64,000 bases of DNA from Pyrenophora tritici-repentis (lineage: Eukaryota > Ascomycota > Dothideomycetes > Pleosporales > Pleosporaceae). Made by a program: the position numbers and the translations under genes. Below are positions 54,497 through 64,000 of the stretch, one piece after another (position 1 is the stretch's first letter; each line of letters opens with the position of its first letter). The stretch lies in NCBI RefSeq assembly GCF_003171515.1, contig NC_089398.1, forward strand, positions 1,116,001-1,180,000. The letters are read 5' to 3'. Under the pieces are notes generated by a model, which worked only from the letters and a program-made list of their open reading frames with translations, made no database searches and was not told where the DNA came from.

Positions 54497-54776
54497 GTCA
54501 TTGGCGTCAGACGTGACTGTTTTGGCTGCGGCCATACGGTATGGTAGTCCACTTCCATCTGGACAGACAGGGCTAACTCTCGACAGTGCATAAGCTGCAA
54601 AGAGCTCGTCATTCGAACCTGCAAAAAGTGCAAGAACGAGTATTGTCGTGAGGACAACGACTCCTCTTCCGACACCATGGTAGGTGCATTTTGTACAACT
54701 AGACACTCACATACTAATTCATGCGCAGTGTGACTGGTGTAATTACACATCGCGGAGGACTGTGGAGATGTATTGA
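54497..54776 (+). other. Cys-rich exon-like segments, unassigned (alternative 3' end of F-box gene or gene relic)
   Basis: Three segments, 54497-54538, 54587-54679 and 54729-54776, are each flanked by proper AG/GT signals and all lie in the same phase. Joined by their splice sites they would read through CFGCGHT, CISCKELVIRTCKKCKNEYC and CDWCNYTSRRTVEMY to a TGA, nine cysteines in paired spacing typical of zinc binding. Comparable Cys-rich tails occur in some fungal F-box proteins. No clean exon links them to the F-box frame: the frame upstream is stopped by TGA at 54300 and TAA at 54411. They could be an alternative end, a separate short gene with a missed first exon, or the remains of a second copy. 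Confidence 0.5.
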
Positions 54777-55342
54777 ACTTGATTTCTGGCGTGGGTATAC
54801 CTCTGTGGCTACAGATATGTTGTTGGACTTACGGCTTATGAATTATGACTCTCCACTTAGTATCACAATCAGATACTCTACTCACTCTTCCACCACTCTG
54901 AATGTATACGATGGCTAAGTGTTGTGCGTGATTTCCAACATCTCTGCATGTTTAATACTGAGGAGATGTGGTGGTGAATCGGATTGCGCATCTCACGACC
55001 AAGTCTGACTAAGCCGTCGGCGAATGAAGGGAAAGCGCCGATGCACACGATGACATGTGGCTACCCATATTGAGAAGATCAATGCAAACAAACAGTTGCT
55101 GCTTTCCTGAACTTCAGCGCGCAAGTTGCTCATTGACGATTCGTTTTTCACTTCTTTCACCAATCTGTCCTTTCCGCTCAAAAGTTCCGGTGACGTCGCA
55201 TCTAAGTCCACGTAACAGCTTCAGCCAGAACCGCCTCCGCGACACCTCCGCCAGGCTTCCAAGTTATCCCCCCCCCGCCAGGTCACTGCACATTGACACG
55301 TAATTTCGATCGCGATACTCACATCAAATTGCAAACACGACC
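54777..55342. other. Intergenic, promoter of YIP1 gene
   Basis: No gene seen. A run of ten C residues is at about 55269-55278, shortly before the YIP1 start. Confidence 0.5.
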
Positions 55343-56523
55343 ATGGCGCAATACGGCTACGGACAAAACCCCCAATACGGCGGGGGAAACGCGCAAAATC
55401 TCCAATTCTACTCTTCCTCGTTCTCCAACCAGCCAGTTTCTGGACACTCGACCCCTTTCCAAGCAAACTATGGCGCGCCACAGAGCCAAGCATATCCCGT
55501 ACAGTATGGCGCCGGTTTCTCAGCACCGGGAGTAAGTGGGCAAATGGGCATGGGCGCTGAGGGGCTACGGACAGGATGGCTTGCAGCGTTTGGCACGGAA
55601 GGGTATGTGGAACAAGGCGCGTTGATGGGGCATCGCTAACTTTCAGCAGATATCCTACAGAGCCACCGCTACGTATGCAGCATCGACCCCATGATGGCCT
55701 TGGACGAGCTGACAATATATAGTGGAAGAATTGGGTGTAAACTTCAGACATATACAGATGAAGGTGAGCAAGGACGGGACTGATAAGTGGGATGGAGCTA
55801 ATATTTAGTACAGACATTGGCCGTCTTGAACCCGTTCGGGCGAATTGACCAACACATCATGGACGACAGCGATGTAGCAGGCCCCATATTGTTCTTCTTG
55901 ATCTTTGGCACATCATTACTGGTATGACCGACGGAACCCATATGGAGAATAAAGACTGATGTTGCTTAGTTGTCTGGCAAGCTACATTTCGGCTACATTT
56001 ACGGTACGTCTAATCTCTATCCAGCTGAACCATGGCTGACGATGTATAGGGCTGGCCTTGTTAGGCACCATTTTGCTTCACCAGATCCTCTCGCTCATGT
56101 CGCCGCCTATCAACGCCGTTGAAGCGACTCCGGGCGATCACAGTCACCCACAGGGCTCCCATCTCGGCTCCTCCTTGACCTTCCCACGATCAGCGTCGGT
56201 CCTTGGTTATTGCCTACTTCCCCTTGTATTGGTGTCGATACTAGGAATAATTATACCTCTGGATGGCCTTTTCGGATATCTTTTGACAAGCTTGGCCATC
56301 ACATGGTGCGCATACAGTTCGAGCTCTATGTTCACTGTGGTTGGTAAGTTCAATTCCATATTGCCCCACTACTTGCAGAGACTAATAGCTGTCAGGACGC
56401 ATGACATCGATGCGAGGCTTGGTAGCATACCCTATGGTTCTATTCTATGGCAGTTTTGGTATCATGGCCATCTTCAGCTCTCGCGGCACCGGGCAGTTGG
56501 CGGCGAAGGCGGCGGGATCATAA
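55343..56523 (+). CDS. yip1: YIP1 family Golgi membrane protein
   Basis: Seven exons, 55343-55602, 55650-55672, 55723-55763, 55814-55921, 55970-56003, 56050-56343 and 56396-56523, give 295 aa; six introns of 46-52 nt interrupt the first part densely, and exons 2, 3 and 5 are only 23-41 nt. A Gln/Tyr/Gly-rich cytosolic N-terminus leads to the conserved YPTEPPLLEELGVNF and HIQMKTLAVLNPFG, then five membrane helices, including AGPILFFLIFGTSLLLSGKLHFGYIYG. This is the Yip1 signature. The protein sits in Golgi/ER-derived membranes, binds Rab GTPases (Ypt1, Ypt31) with Yif1 and supports vesicle budding. The second acceptor is CAGCAG, so either GY or GRY can be made. Confidence 0.93.
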
Positions 56524-56838
56524 GGACGCCGCTCAAAACCAAGGACGTTGTCATTAGTTAGGGGATATGGACATGGACATTGAGCGATTGAGCGTGCGAT
56601 AGGATGATGATAATACCGAACAAATGCAAATAAAACACTTGATTTGGTCGTTCACTTGAACAAGGCAATGCAGCCAATCGGCGTACGGCAGATCTACTTA
56701 GAGCGATGACGATGTGGACGAGACCCTGCACGAAATTGTTTCTCCCGATAATCTCCGCCACCCGTCGCATCTTCTTCAGCCTTATACGCTTGCTTGTGTC
56801 TTTCTTCCGAAATTATTCTCTTTCTATCATAATTCAGC
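56524..56838. other. Short intergenic stretch (315 bp)
   Basis: Holds the 3' untranslated region of the YIP1 gene and the promoter of the heme lyase gene. Nothing else was recognised. Confidence 0.55.
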
Positions 56839-57911
56839 ATGGGTTGGTTTTGGGCAGATGCCGCGCCCGCAGCGCCCGGAGCACGCATGGCGCCACATCC
56901 AATGCCAAAGGGGAAGATGGAGCCTCCCGTACGTACTCTTACCCTTCCTTCACACGCGCCACTAACAGTACATAGCCAGAATGCCCGATGCACAAGAAAC
57001 CCACAGCACCTGTTATCGCCGAGAAGACGCCCCAGGGCGCCTGTCCCTACGTACCGCCTGAAAATGGCTCCAAGGACGCATCAGAGCCTCCACCAAGAAC
57101 CGGCCTCCTTGCCCGACTGAATCCTCTAAACAACATGTTTTCCGAACTCTCCAACGAGCGTGCGGAAAAACAATCGCAAAACCTCCCCCTCGAGCGCGAA
57201 ACTTCGACGATACCCAAGGGCGATGGCTCGCTATGGGAGTACCCCTCCCCCCAGCAAATGTACAACGCCATGCTGCGCAAAGGCTATACCGACACCGACA
57301 TTACCGCAGTAGAAAGCATGGTTGGCGTGCACAACTTCCTCAACGAGGGCGCTTGGGCAGAAATCATGGGCTGGGAGCGCCGCTTTTCCCGCGGTCTCGT
57401 AGAAGGCTACAAGATCTGCAAGAAGGGTGAGGACGTCGCAAACTTCATGCTCGGCACAGACGAGAACCCCTTCGACACCACAACCTGGGACGACAAGGAC
57501 ATCCCACCTCCCAAACTCCTCCGCTTTACAGGCCGCCCCACGGAGCCAACGCCGAAATCGCAGATCCTGCAATGGCTTGGTCGCGCATTCCCTGACCAGT
57601 ACGGTACCGCGCCGCCATTTGACCGCCACGACTGGTTCGTTGAGCGATGCAATGAAAAGGGGTGCAGGGAGATTCGCTATGTGATTGACTACTATGAGGG
57701 ACCCGAGGAGCCAACGGGCGAGCCTGTATTCTTCCTTGATGTCAGGCCAGCGGTTGATGGGCCAACGAGTGCAGCGGAACGACTGATCAGGAGCGGAACA
57801 GATGTCTGGTGGCGGGCGAGTGGAGGTGTAGCAAGAGAGTTGAAGAAGTTGGAGGCCGCCAAGAAGAAGCAGGAAGAGGAGGCGGCCGCGAGGGGGAGGC
57901 AGTACAATTAA
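56839..57911 (+). CDS. cyc3: Cytochrome c-type heme lyase (holocytochrome c synthase)
   Basis: Two exons, 56839-56928 and 56976-57911, with a 47-nt intron, give 341 aa. Heme-regulatory Cys-Pro motifs are visible: ECPMHKK right after the splice junction and GACPYVPPE shortly after. The synthase core follows: [66 protein letters not shown] and VIDYYEGP, containing the conserved His residues expected to hold heme. The enzyme attaches heme to apocytochrome c (or c1) in the mitochondrial intermembrane space. The C-terminus is a charged Lys/Glu/Ala helix. Whether it serves cytochrome c or c1 cannot be decided from sequence alone. Confidence 0.93.
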
Positions 57912-58375
57912 ATGGAGGAATATGGGTATAGATCTGGGATGATGGCATTCATGGCGTTTCTTAGGATGATGTGTGTATGATTGGGTCCTTGTACGAGATC
58001 GGTTTCCTTCCCGTGTTGCGGTCTATGCATTTCTCTACTCTTCATCATTTCGTTTCTTGTATGTTGTACTTCTCAAGCGATTCTGTATCTATAGGACTAT
58101 AGTGGGTATAATACAGACTCCTTCATCCTTCTCGTCTTTCGATACTCTCCTAGCGATGCTCGGTGAACTGCAATGTACATACCTCTCAACACTCGTACTT
58201 GATACCGAGTCAACGGCTTCCGCTTCACTTTAATCATATCCTTCCTTATCGAGTACAGATTGCGTGTTGACAAAAAACAATATTCGGTACTGTGCGCGGT
58301 GCTGCGTTGCTACTGCCTGGCGACTACAGCCAATCCGTCATGTAACGCGCACCTTGCACGTGACGGTCTCGGACG
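57912..58375. other. Intergenic stretch after heme lyase gene
   Basis: The 3' untranslated region of the heme lyase gene, then a stretch without features. No gene seen. Confidence 0.5.
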
Positions 58376-60150
58376 TATATAAACCCCTCCCCTCCTTCCT
58401 TCCTTCTCTCCTCCTAACATAACAAAAAACTAAATACCAAATCTTTCTTTCTAAAAAAATGATATCTACGCGTAGATGAGTTTCTTGGCTCTTTCCTTTC
58501 TGTGTATTCAAAACTTTGCCATAAAAAAAGTGACTTGGAGGAGATCATGTGTGGTCTGCTCATAAGAGTTGTTCAAAAATTCGGTTGAGAGAGAAGAATG
58601 TCTTTTAGCCTATATGGCTGCTTGAAAAAACGTAAAAATGATGTGTACAATAACATCGGGAGAAGGTTTGACTCTGCTTCTAGGGCTGGGGATAAAACAA
58701 CCCCCCGAAAGTGTTATAACTGGCGGCATGAACGTCTGTACATGGACATTCGAAGTAGTGTGAGAGTTTCAAAAAAAGTCTAAACAAATACATGGGAATC
58801 TGAAAACTTCGCGTCGTGCCCTCATGGAGTTCTTCCGTTTGAACAACGCACGTCCAAGAACACGGAGTGGAGTCTGTGCTTGTAGATGTGGGTATATAAA
58901 CCTCACATGCCCCCTCTGGTTCCTTGCATCCTTCCTACATTACTCTTCTATTAAAACATCTACTTTCCAAAAATCTTCTCCTATCTACCACGATGGAGAG
59001 TGTCTCGCTTCTCCTTTCTCCCAAAGATTGCTTAGGCTGTCGTCATGTCCGGTTCCACCGGTCTTCGAAAACCACACCCGAAATTTTGAAATTCTAAAAC
59101 GTTATCACATTATTGTCCCATGATCCTGCCGATCTTTCCTGTCTGAAATATTAAAAACAGTCATCGTTCTGGGCATGGCTTGTCCTGGAGCTGAGTGGTC
59201 TACGTTTTACATATTTTCCTCGTGTGTTGAAAATTGAATAGGCCAGAATGGCATGTTCTCTGCCTTTTTGTGCCCTGTTTTCTCTAAAACTCAAGATTCC
59301 CAGACGCCATGTGATTGCGGCACCTCCAAATTCCCAAAGGCTAAAAATTACAGAGAGTAAGGTAGCATAGGTATAAAGGCGCCTGCTACCCCTCATTTCT
59401 TCTCACTTTTTTGTTCTCCTTATCATCTCAAACAACAATAAATAACGCGACAAAATTGATCATAAGTGTGCTCTGCTGGACTGGAAAATGAGGACGTTTG
59501 TATGATGACTGGGAATCGTCTTTCTCCTCTTTTCTTTGTTAAAAATTGACTCTACCAAGGTATCATGTGCGCCTTCTATCACAATCGTATCGTACCTCTT
59601 ACACGTCTAGAGTACGTCTCCTGATGTTTATACCCAAATAAAAATAGCAAAGTCAATAGGGCTTCCGCTCGCGCTTGCGCCCTCTTGTGGCGAGACTAGC
59701 GGGGGCTGGGTATATAAAGACTCTTTGCCTCAGCTCTTTCTTCTCATTACAAAAGTCCCTAGTTGTAAAATTCAAAACATGGGGACATATTGAAGTCATG
59801 TGCCCGTGGCGTTTTTTGTCGGAAAAAACTAATCTATATTGGTATCAAAAGCGCCATTATGCTTCCTATACATGGCGCATGCCTGGAGGACTGATTTCAT
59901 ACTGGGAGGGTTGAAGATTTCCAGATTTTTTACTTTCTACTCTTTTCTCTTGGGCTTCTGCAAAACATTTCCAAAAGCAGACTGGCAGTATCGATGTCTG
60001 CGTCCCTCTTGCTGGGAAAGAATCTTTATCAAAATCCACGATGTCATTGCTATGTTGCGCGCTGGTTTTTGCGTGTACAACACTGCAGCACTTGAAGACC
60101 AAGACCTCAATACAACTTGCTTATGCCTGACCCAGTAAGCCGGAAAATTG
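58376..60150 (+). other. Array of four TATA boxes with CT-rich leaders and no long reading frame
   Basis: TATATAAA at 58376-58383, 58893-58900 and 59711-59718, and TATAAA at 59372-59377, all on the plus strand and 339-517 bases apart. Each is followed at once by 40-60 bases of pyrimidine-rich sequence and then an A-rich stretch, the layout of a fungal core promoter with its start-site region. Behind the second box, an ATG in good context (CACGATGG, 58993) opens a 34-codon frame; behind the others the first ATG opens only 4-7 codons. Frames of 60-80 codons do occur but are not protein-like. I recognise no snRNA, snoRNA or tRNA here. The units share layout but little sequence. Confidence 0.5.
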
Positions 60151-60795
60151 ATATATTAATCCTCTCTGAGTCGTAAAATACATGTACTTGTCTTCATATA
60201 CTTTTATTTGCAAAAGCCATAATATTGGTGTCATTATAATATTGAATACTGGCTTTTTTCGGCAATGGCAGCCTAAAACATCGTACAGAAGGCCATGTAG
60301 TTTATAATCTTATCCTATTTCTAGCTTTCTTACCTACCTGCAAAGGCAATCTAGAAAGAATGTGTTGAGAAAAGGGAGGAGAGAATTATGAGCTTTGTAC
60401 ATGAGTGTTTTATCAACCTCGGAAACTCACAGCATAGATATTTTTCTTGAACACTTTGTTTTCAGAATGCGGTGCATGAAAGAGGAGATGAGAGAGGTAA
60501 AGCCGTTGTGAGGTACACATGGAACTTACAGACTAGGCCATCAAAACCTGTTGTATGAGATTTGGTATAGAAGCAGAAAACATGAGCTTTCATGTCGGAA
60601 GGAAGAAAGCAGGTAGTGTCCTGGTAGAATTTATAAAAATCCGTAGGCTCAGAACCGAGGCCTATTCGAGAGTACAAAACCAAGTCGAGTGCGGCAAGCC
60701 TATATCCACAGAGCTATAGCCGTAAGATATGTTTCATCTGGACAAGATGTCCCTATCTCGACGTCTTCTTGTTCATGTTATCGCACGATTACTTC
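60151..60795. other. AT-rich intergenic stretch, nothing recognised
   Basis: No protein-like frame, repeat or RNA gene was seen between the TATA-rich region and the MFS relic. Confidence 0.5.
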
Positions 60796-61175
60796 TCAAG
60801 AAGAACAGTACAGGTACACACACAACAGGCCTACCGATCCAAATATTGTAAATGTCCATCCAAAGCCCAACCTTTGCTCGGCGACTCCACCGCTACTTAG
60901 CGCACACCTCACGAGACTATAACTCGCCTGCACAGTCGAACTCCATTCGGGATTCAAATCCGTAAGCAGTGTCCCACATGTCGCAAAGATGCACACCTGT
61001 GTCGCACCAGAGAAGAACTGGACGACCAATAAAAGCGCAATATGCGCCCTGGCATGTATGATCCAGCCATAAGCTGCCCGTAGCAAGTGAACTGATGACG
61101 ACGACGGGGAAAATAGAGCGTAGTCTGGCCTTTGCAAAAGGGAACTTCTCTTTGATCCTAGCGTGCGAGTCCCAA
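60796..61175 (-). pseudogene. Decayed MFS transporter, C-terminal fragment with frameshift
   Basis: On the minus strand, one frame carries KARLRSIFPVVVISSLATG (about 61140-61080) and a second frame takes over with AYGWIIHARAHIALLLVVQFF, GATQVCIFATCGTLLTDLNP and STVQASYSLVRCALSSGG. These blocks follow each other in the last third of fungal drug:H+ antiporter-type (Qdr/citrinin-type) MFS proteins. The change of frame, the missing N-terminal two thirds, and a shortened loop after SSGG show that the gene is broken. No complete copy is in the window. The remaining identity to the family looks high, so the loss may be fairly recent. Confidence 0.8.
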
Positions 61176-61587
61176 ACGCAGCTCCGTGCTTCCAAAGCTC
61201 CTTCCCCACGTCATAGACGCCGGATAATTCAGAATTTACCTCTGGTCATTTTTCACGAATGCACCGATACACGATGTCACACGGCTGTGACTTTGGGTTA
61301 CAACCGAGATTAGTTTTCTTCAGAGCTTTCGCTGGCATCATCACCCAAAAGGACAGCAATAATCTATAACAAAGTTGTGCTGTGCGAAAAGTGTGTGCAT
61401 ATGAAGAGCATGAATTCGATTAATTGTCTCTGACGCAACGTGGGAAGCGAGCAATGATAAGACAGACAGTCTCTCAGATTCCAGACCGACTAGAATCACT
61501 GGTTGCTTCTCACGGCTCTGATCATGCCTGTAATGCACATGATAACTCAATTGCAGGTATTTCCCGGCTAAGAAGTTCCAAACACAC
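61176..61587. other. Intergenic, no gene seen
   Basis: Between the MFS relic and the stop codon of the fructosamine-kinase-family gene; no protein-like frame. Confidence 0.5.
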
Positions 61588-62831
61588 TCAATCAACGCGT
61601 GGTGTGCGTTTTTCCACAGAACCATCAGGATACTTGTCGACGAGAACCTTCATCTCCTGCTTAGCACTAAGGTGAAGTCAGCAATGCCCAATGCATGTAA
61701 TTGGTAACAGATTCACATATTATGAGACTCGATCTGATCAGGGTAAAGCCCGGACACGAGCAGATCGTAGCGACTAAATAAAGTAAGCAACCCGTCTTTT
61801 TCTCCACATGGACATACCAACATCGCATAGAGCCTGTTACGATCATCCCAGTCATTCTTCGGTTCCGAAATAAGCCCAGTATCCCTATACTCTTCGAAAA
61901 AGTCCTTGCCCATATTGTACCGCTGCGCACGCCAACTCTCCATATCGCACTCGCCATGGCCCCAAAATGCGCACGAGTCGAATATGATGATCTTGCCTGT
62001 ACCTTCTCCCATCATGCATTTCCCTGGCCAGAGGTCCGAGTGAACGAGACAAGGCACAATCTCGCAACCACCGGTCTCTAGAGGGCGGAGGAGCCGCGGT
62101 ATGACGATGATTTCCAACTCCTTGTCTACCCCGAATCTGCTCTTTTCAAAATCATACATGGTTTGCATGGCTCGAGTATACCAGACTTCCCATGAGTCGG
62201 CCCAGGTGTTGTCGTTTGGCACGTGGGCGAGGTGCATTGGGACGTAGAAACCGTACTTCCCATTGGGCGACTTTCCCATGCTGGCTTTATGCACGTTGGC
62301 TATGATGTTGACAAAGGTCTTCGGATGTAAGCGTTCTTGTTTCATGTTATGGAATTTGCAGAGGTAGAACCATGTATCTGGGTCGTCGTCGTACTTCCCC
62401 CATGCGATGGGTTGGAGAACGTGGTCCGTACAGTAGGTGTGGTAGAGTTGCTCTGATTCGTAGGTACCTTCCATCATGCGTTTACCTACTTCGCCTGATT
62501 TAGTCTGCTGGTTGGTTAACAGTGCTATGATTTGAGTACTTCGCGTGGGATGGGCACCTTGATGAAGTAGACTTTCTCCGTACCATCTGCTGACTTTGTC
62601 TTGATATGGAAGCTCTCACACCTTGCGCTCTCACCGGAGGGTTCAACAGAAACGAACGAAATGTCCTTTGGCAATACTGAGAGTATAAGCTTGGATTGTT
62701 CAATTGCGTATACTAATATTGGTGTACGTACCAGCTAGAACCTTACTATCGACATGATGTATGTGAATGGGTTTGGCCAAGTGTTCACGTCTCTTCCTAG
62801 CGGCGACCTCATCTGGAGGATTAGTAGACAT
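61588..62831 (-). CDS. Fructosamine/ketosamine-3-kinase family protein with altered catalytic loop
   Basis: Five exons, 62831-62732, 62676-62558, 62504-61822, 61773-61717 and 61666-61588, give 345 aa, with introns of 48-55 nt. The kinase-like fold shows SGESARCESFHIKTKS and VYFIKTKSGEVGKRMMEGTYESE in the N-lobe, NGKYGFYVPMHLAHVPNDNT, and the catalytic loop HSDLWPGK (His228-Lys235) followed by IIIFDSCAFWGHGECDMESWR. Family members phosphorylate the sugar of fructosyl- or ribulosyl-lysine on proteins so that it falls off. In the usual loop pattern H-x-D-x5-N the last residue is Asn; here Lys235 replaces it, so activity is doubtful. The fourth intron is 48 nt without a stop and could be retained in frame. 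The C-terminal PDGSVEKRTPRVD is unusual. Confidence 0.85.
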
Positions 62832-63054
62832 GGTCTCTGATCGAAATGTGTACAAGTATATGGATTGCAGACTCAAGAAGGGACAACATAAGAGTCACTG
62901 TACGAACGTGTGGCACGGGATCGCGCTAACTGTAAATGTTGCATCTGGTATATGATGTCAGTGTTGACATATGTTAGTTCCTCTAACCGATAAACACCTC
63001 AAGCACACCTGAGAGGAGAAACTCGCTTGAAAGAAAATTCCAGGCATCAAATAA
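62832..63054. other. Short intergenic stretch
   Basis: 223 bases holding the promoter of the kinase-family gene and the 3' end of the flavoprotein gene. Nothing else was seen. Confidence 0.5.
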
Positions 63055-64000
63055 TCAAAGAGGTAATCGCAGCGCCTCGATCTTTGCGCTCGTCTTTCGT
63101 CCTTCGATCAGCTCCGAAAGCACCAACCCAGTGCCAGGCGCATGCGATATGCCCCATGCGCCATGCCCCGCCGCTATGAAAACACCGCCGTTGGCCCCGT
63201 CCCTCGTCTTGACACTACCGAGTTTCTCGTCCGGTATCCGTGATACTATGGGTCGACCGCTAGATGTGACTGGGCGAAAACACTGCAGGTCGTTAACAAC
63301 TGCATGCGCAGCAGCTTATGCAAGATAATCAACATACCAATCCCTCTCTCAAGACTTCCATTTCCCTCCCCGGCACATTCATCATCATCACCTTCGCACA
63401 CTGCTTCAGCTGCTCAATTGCCTTCTCACTGGCTTTTACATCCGTCGCTGTATCCGGTAGTGGTATGCTGGTACTGTTCAGTCCGGCTAGATATAACTCT
63501 CCGCCTAATCTAGCAAACCACTCTGGCGAGAACCCTAGCGTATCGGTTGCGAAAACGGCGTGGCAGACTTCTTCGTCGAGTTTCTCGGGCTTAAAGTGCG
63601 GGTTGCGGACGAGTAGCGAGTGGCCGCCGAGCGAAGAGATGGGTATACGGAGTTTGGATTGGGGGAAGAGGGTGTTGAAGACACGCGGGGACCAGGCGCC
63701 GGATGTTATTACGATGCGGGTACATGGTACTATGCATGAGACGTTAGCATAGGTTGAGGGGAGGGGATGGATCGAGTCTTACACTCTGTGTTTGTTTCTG
63801 CACTTTCACCCTTCTGTAGCTTCACACCACACAAGACACCATCTTCGTTTCTGACAATCTCTCTCGCTCTTGCAGGCTGGTGCACATTGACTCCTCTCCT
63901 TTTCAGCTCCTTGACAATCCATTGGCAGAACCGAAATGGGTCGATTTGCGCGGTCGTTCCCTCTCTACTTATAACCTCCATTATTCCATCTTGAGTCCGT
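63055..64000 (-). CDS. FAD-dependent oxidoreductase, TDA3-like (5' end beyond window)
   Basis: Three exons are visible on the minus strand: from the right edge to 63783, 63729-63338, and 63282-63055, with introns of 53 and 55 nt. The visible part lacks the N-terminal dinucleotide loop, which must lie beyond 64000. It shows EGTTAQIDPFRFCQWIVKEL (substrate-side region of D-amino-acid-oxidase-fold proteins), PCTRIVITSGAWSP, SLGGHSLLVRNPHF and the C-terminal FAD block CFRPVTSSGRPIVSRIPD followed by GGVFIAAGHGAWGISHAPGTG. This matches fungal DAO-type proteins near yeast Tda3, an oxidoreductase connected to endosome-to-Golgi recycling. A catalytic reaction is not evident. It is in tandem with the kinase-family gene. 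Confidence 0.85.

Noticed and set aside
60930..60965. tRNA B-box-like GGATTCAAATCC near the MFS relic
   Set aside because: No matching A box or cloverleaf; the sequence is explained as part of the decayed transporter coding region.

Overview
The window looks like a gene-dense chromosomal stretch of a filamentous ascomycete (Pezizomycotina), most likely a Dothideomycete of the Pleosporales type. I infer this from the protein families and from the introns, most of which are 47-80 nt, begin GTRNGT, carry CTAAC/CTGAC-like branch sites and end YAG. The lineage is judged from remembered families, not from a search. No rRNA, convincing tRNA, CRISPR array or prokaryotic operon was seen. I count 24 complete protein-coding genes including the transposase, two genes cut by the window edges, one transporter relic and one set of exon-like segments of uncertain status.

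Layout. 0-12 kb: the 3' end of a cut gene, a secreted or membrane DUF7137 protein, a DUF2235/Tle1-like alpha/beta hydrolase with an Arg/Ser-rich tail, a GDS1-like nuclear protein, a long 2.5 kb spacer, and an OMS1-like mitochondrial methyltransferase. 12-24 kb: the most distinctive accessory block, with a first amadoriase-type flavoprotein oxidase, an apparently intact pogo/Fot1-type DNA transposon (55-bp perfect inverted repeats, TA target duplication), a stand-alone adenylating enzyme, an UNC93-like transporter and, divergent from it, a second amadoriase ending in the peroxisomal signal AKL. 24-42 kb: an HSF-type (SFL1-like) regulator, an F-box protein, hypoxanthine-guanine phosphoribosyltransferase, a TBC Rab-GAP, an E2 ubiquitin-conjugating enzyme with a GC-AG intron, and a BTB protein. 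42-57 kb: an inositol-phosphatase-family enzyme, a secreted GH55 exo-beta-1,3-glucanase, a hotdog thioesterase, a small disordered repeat protein ending in SKL, a UFD1-like zinc-finger/AZUL protein, an F-box protein with unexplained Cys-rich exon-like segments downstream, the Golgi protein YIP1 and a cytochrome c heme lyase. 58-64 kb: a 2-kb region with four TATA boxes but no long reading frame, a decayed MFS transporter, a fructosamine-kinase-family gene and a cut TDA3-like FAD oxidoreductase.

Working together. Two fructosyl-amino-acid oxidase-type enzymes and a fructosamine-kinase-family protein in one 64-kb window suggest capacity to handle glycated amines (Amadori products). The block from 12 to 24 kb could be a small catabolic or metabolite cluster: oxidase, adenylating enzyme, transporter, oxidase. 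This is inference from neighbourhood and family only. Three proteins end in peroxisomal-type tripeptides (AKL, SKL, and the weaker GKL). Gene models were built by hand: splice sites were chosen so that reading frames and family motifs stay continuous, and exon sums are multiples of three in every completed model.
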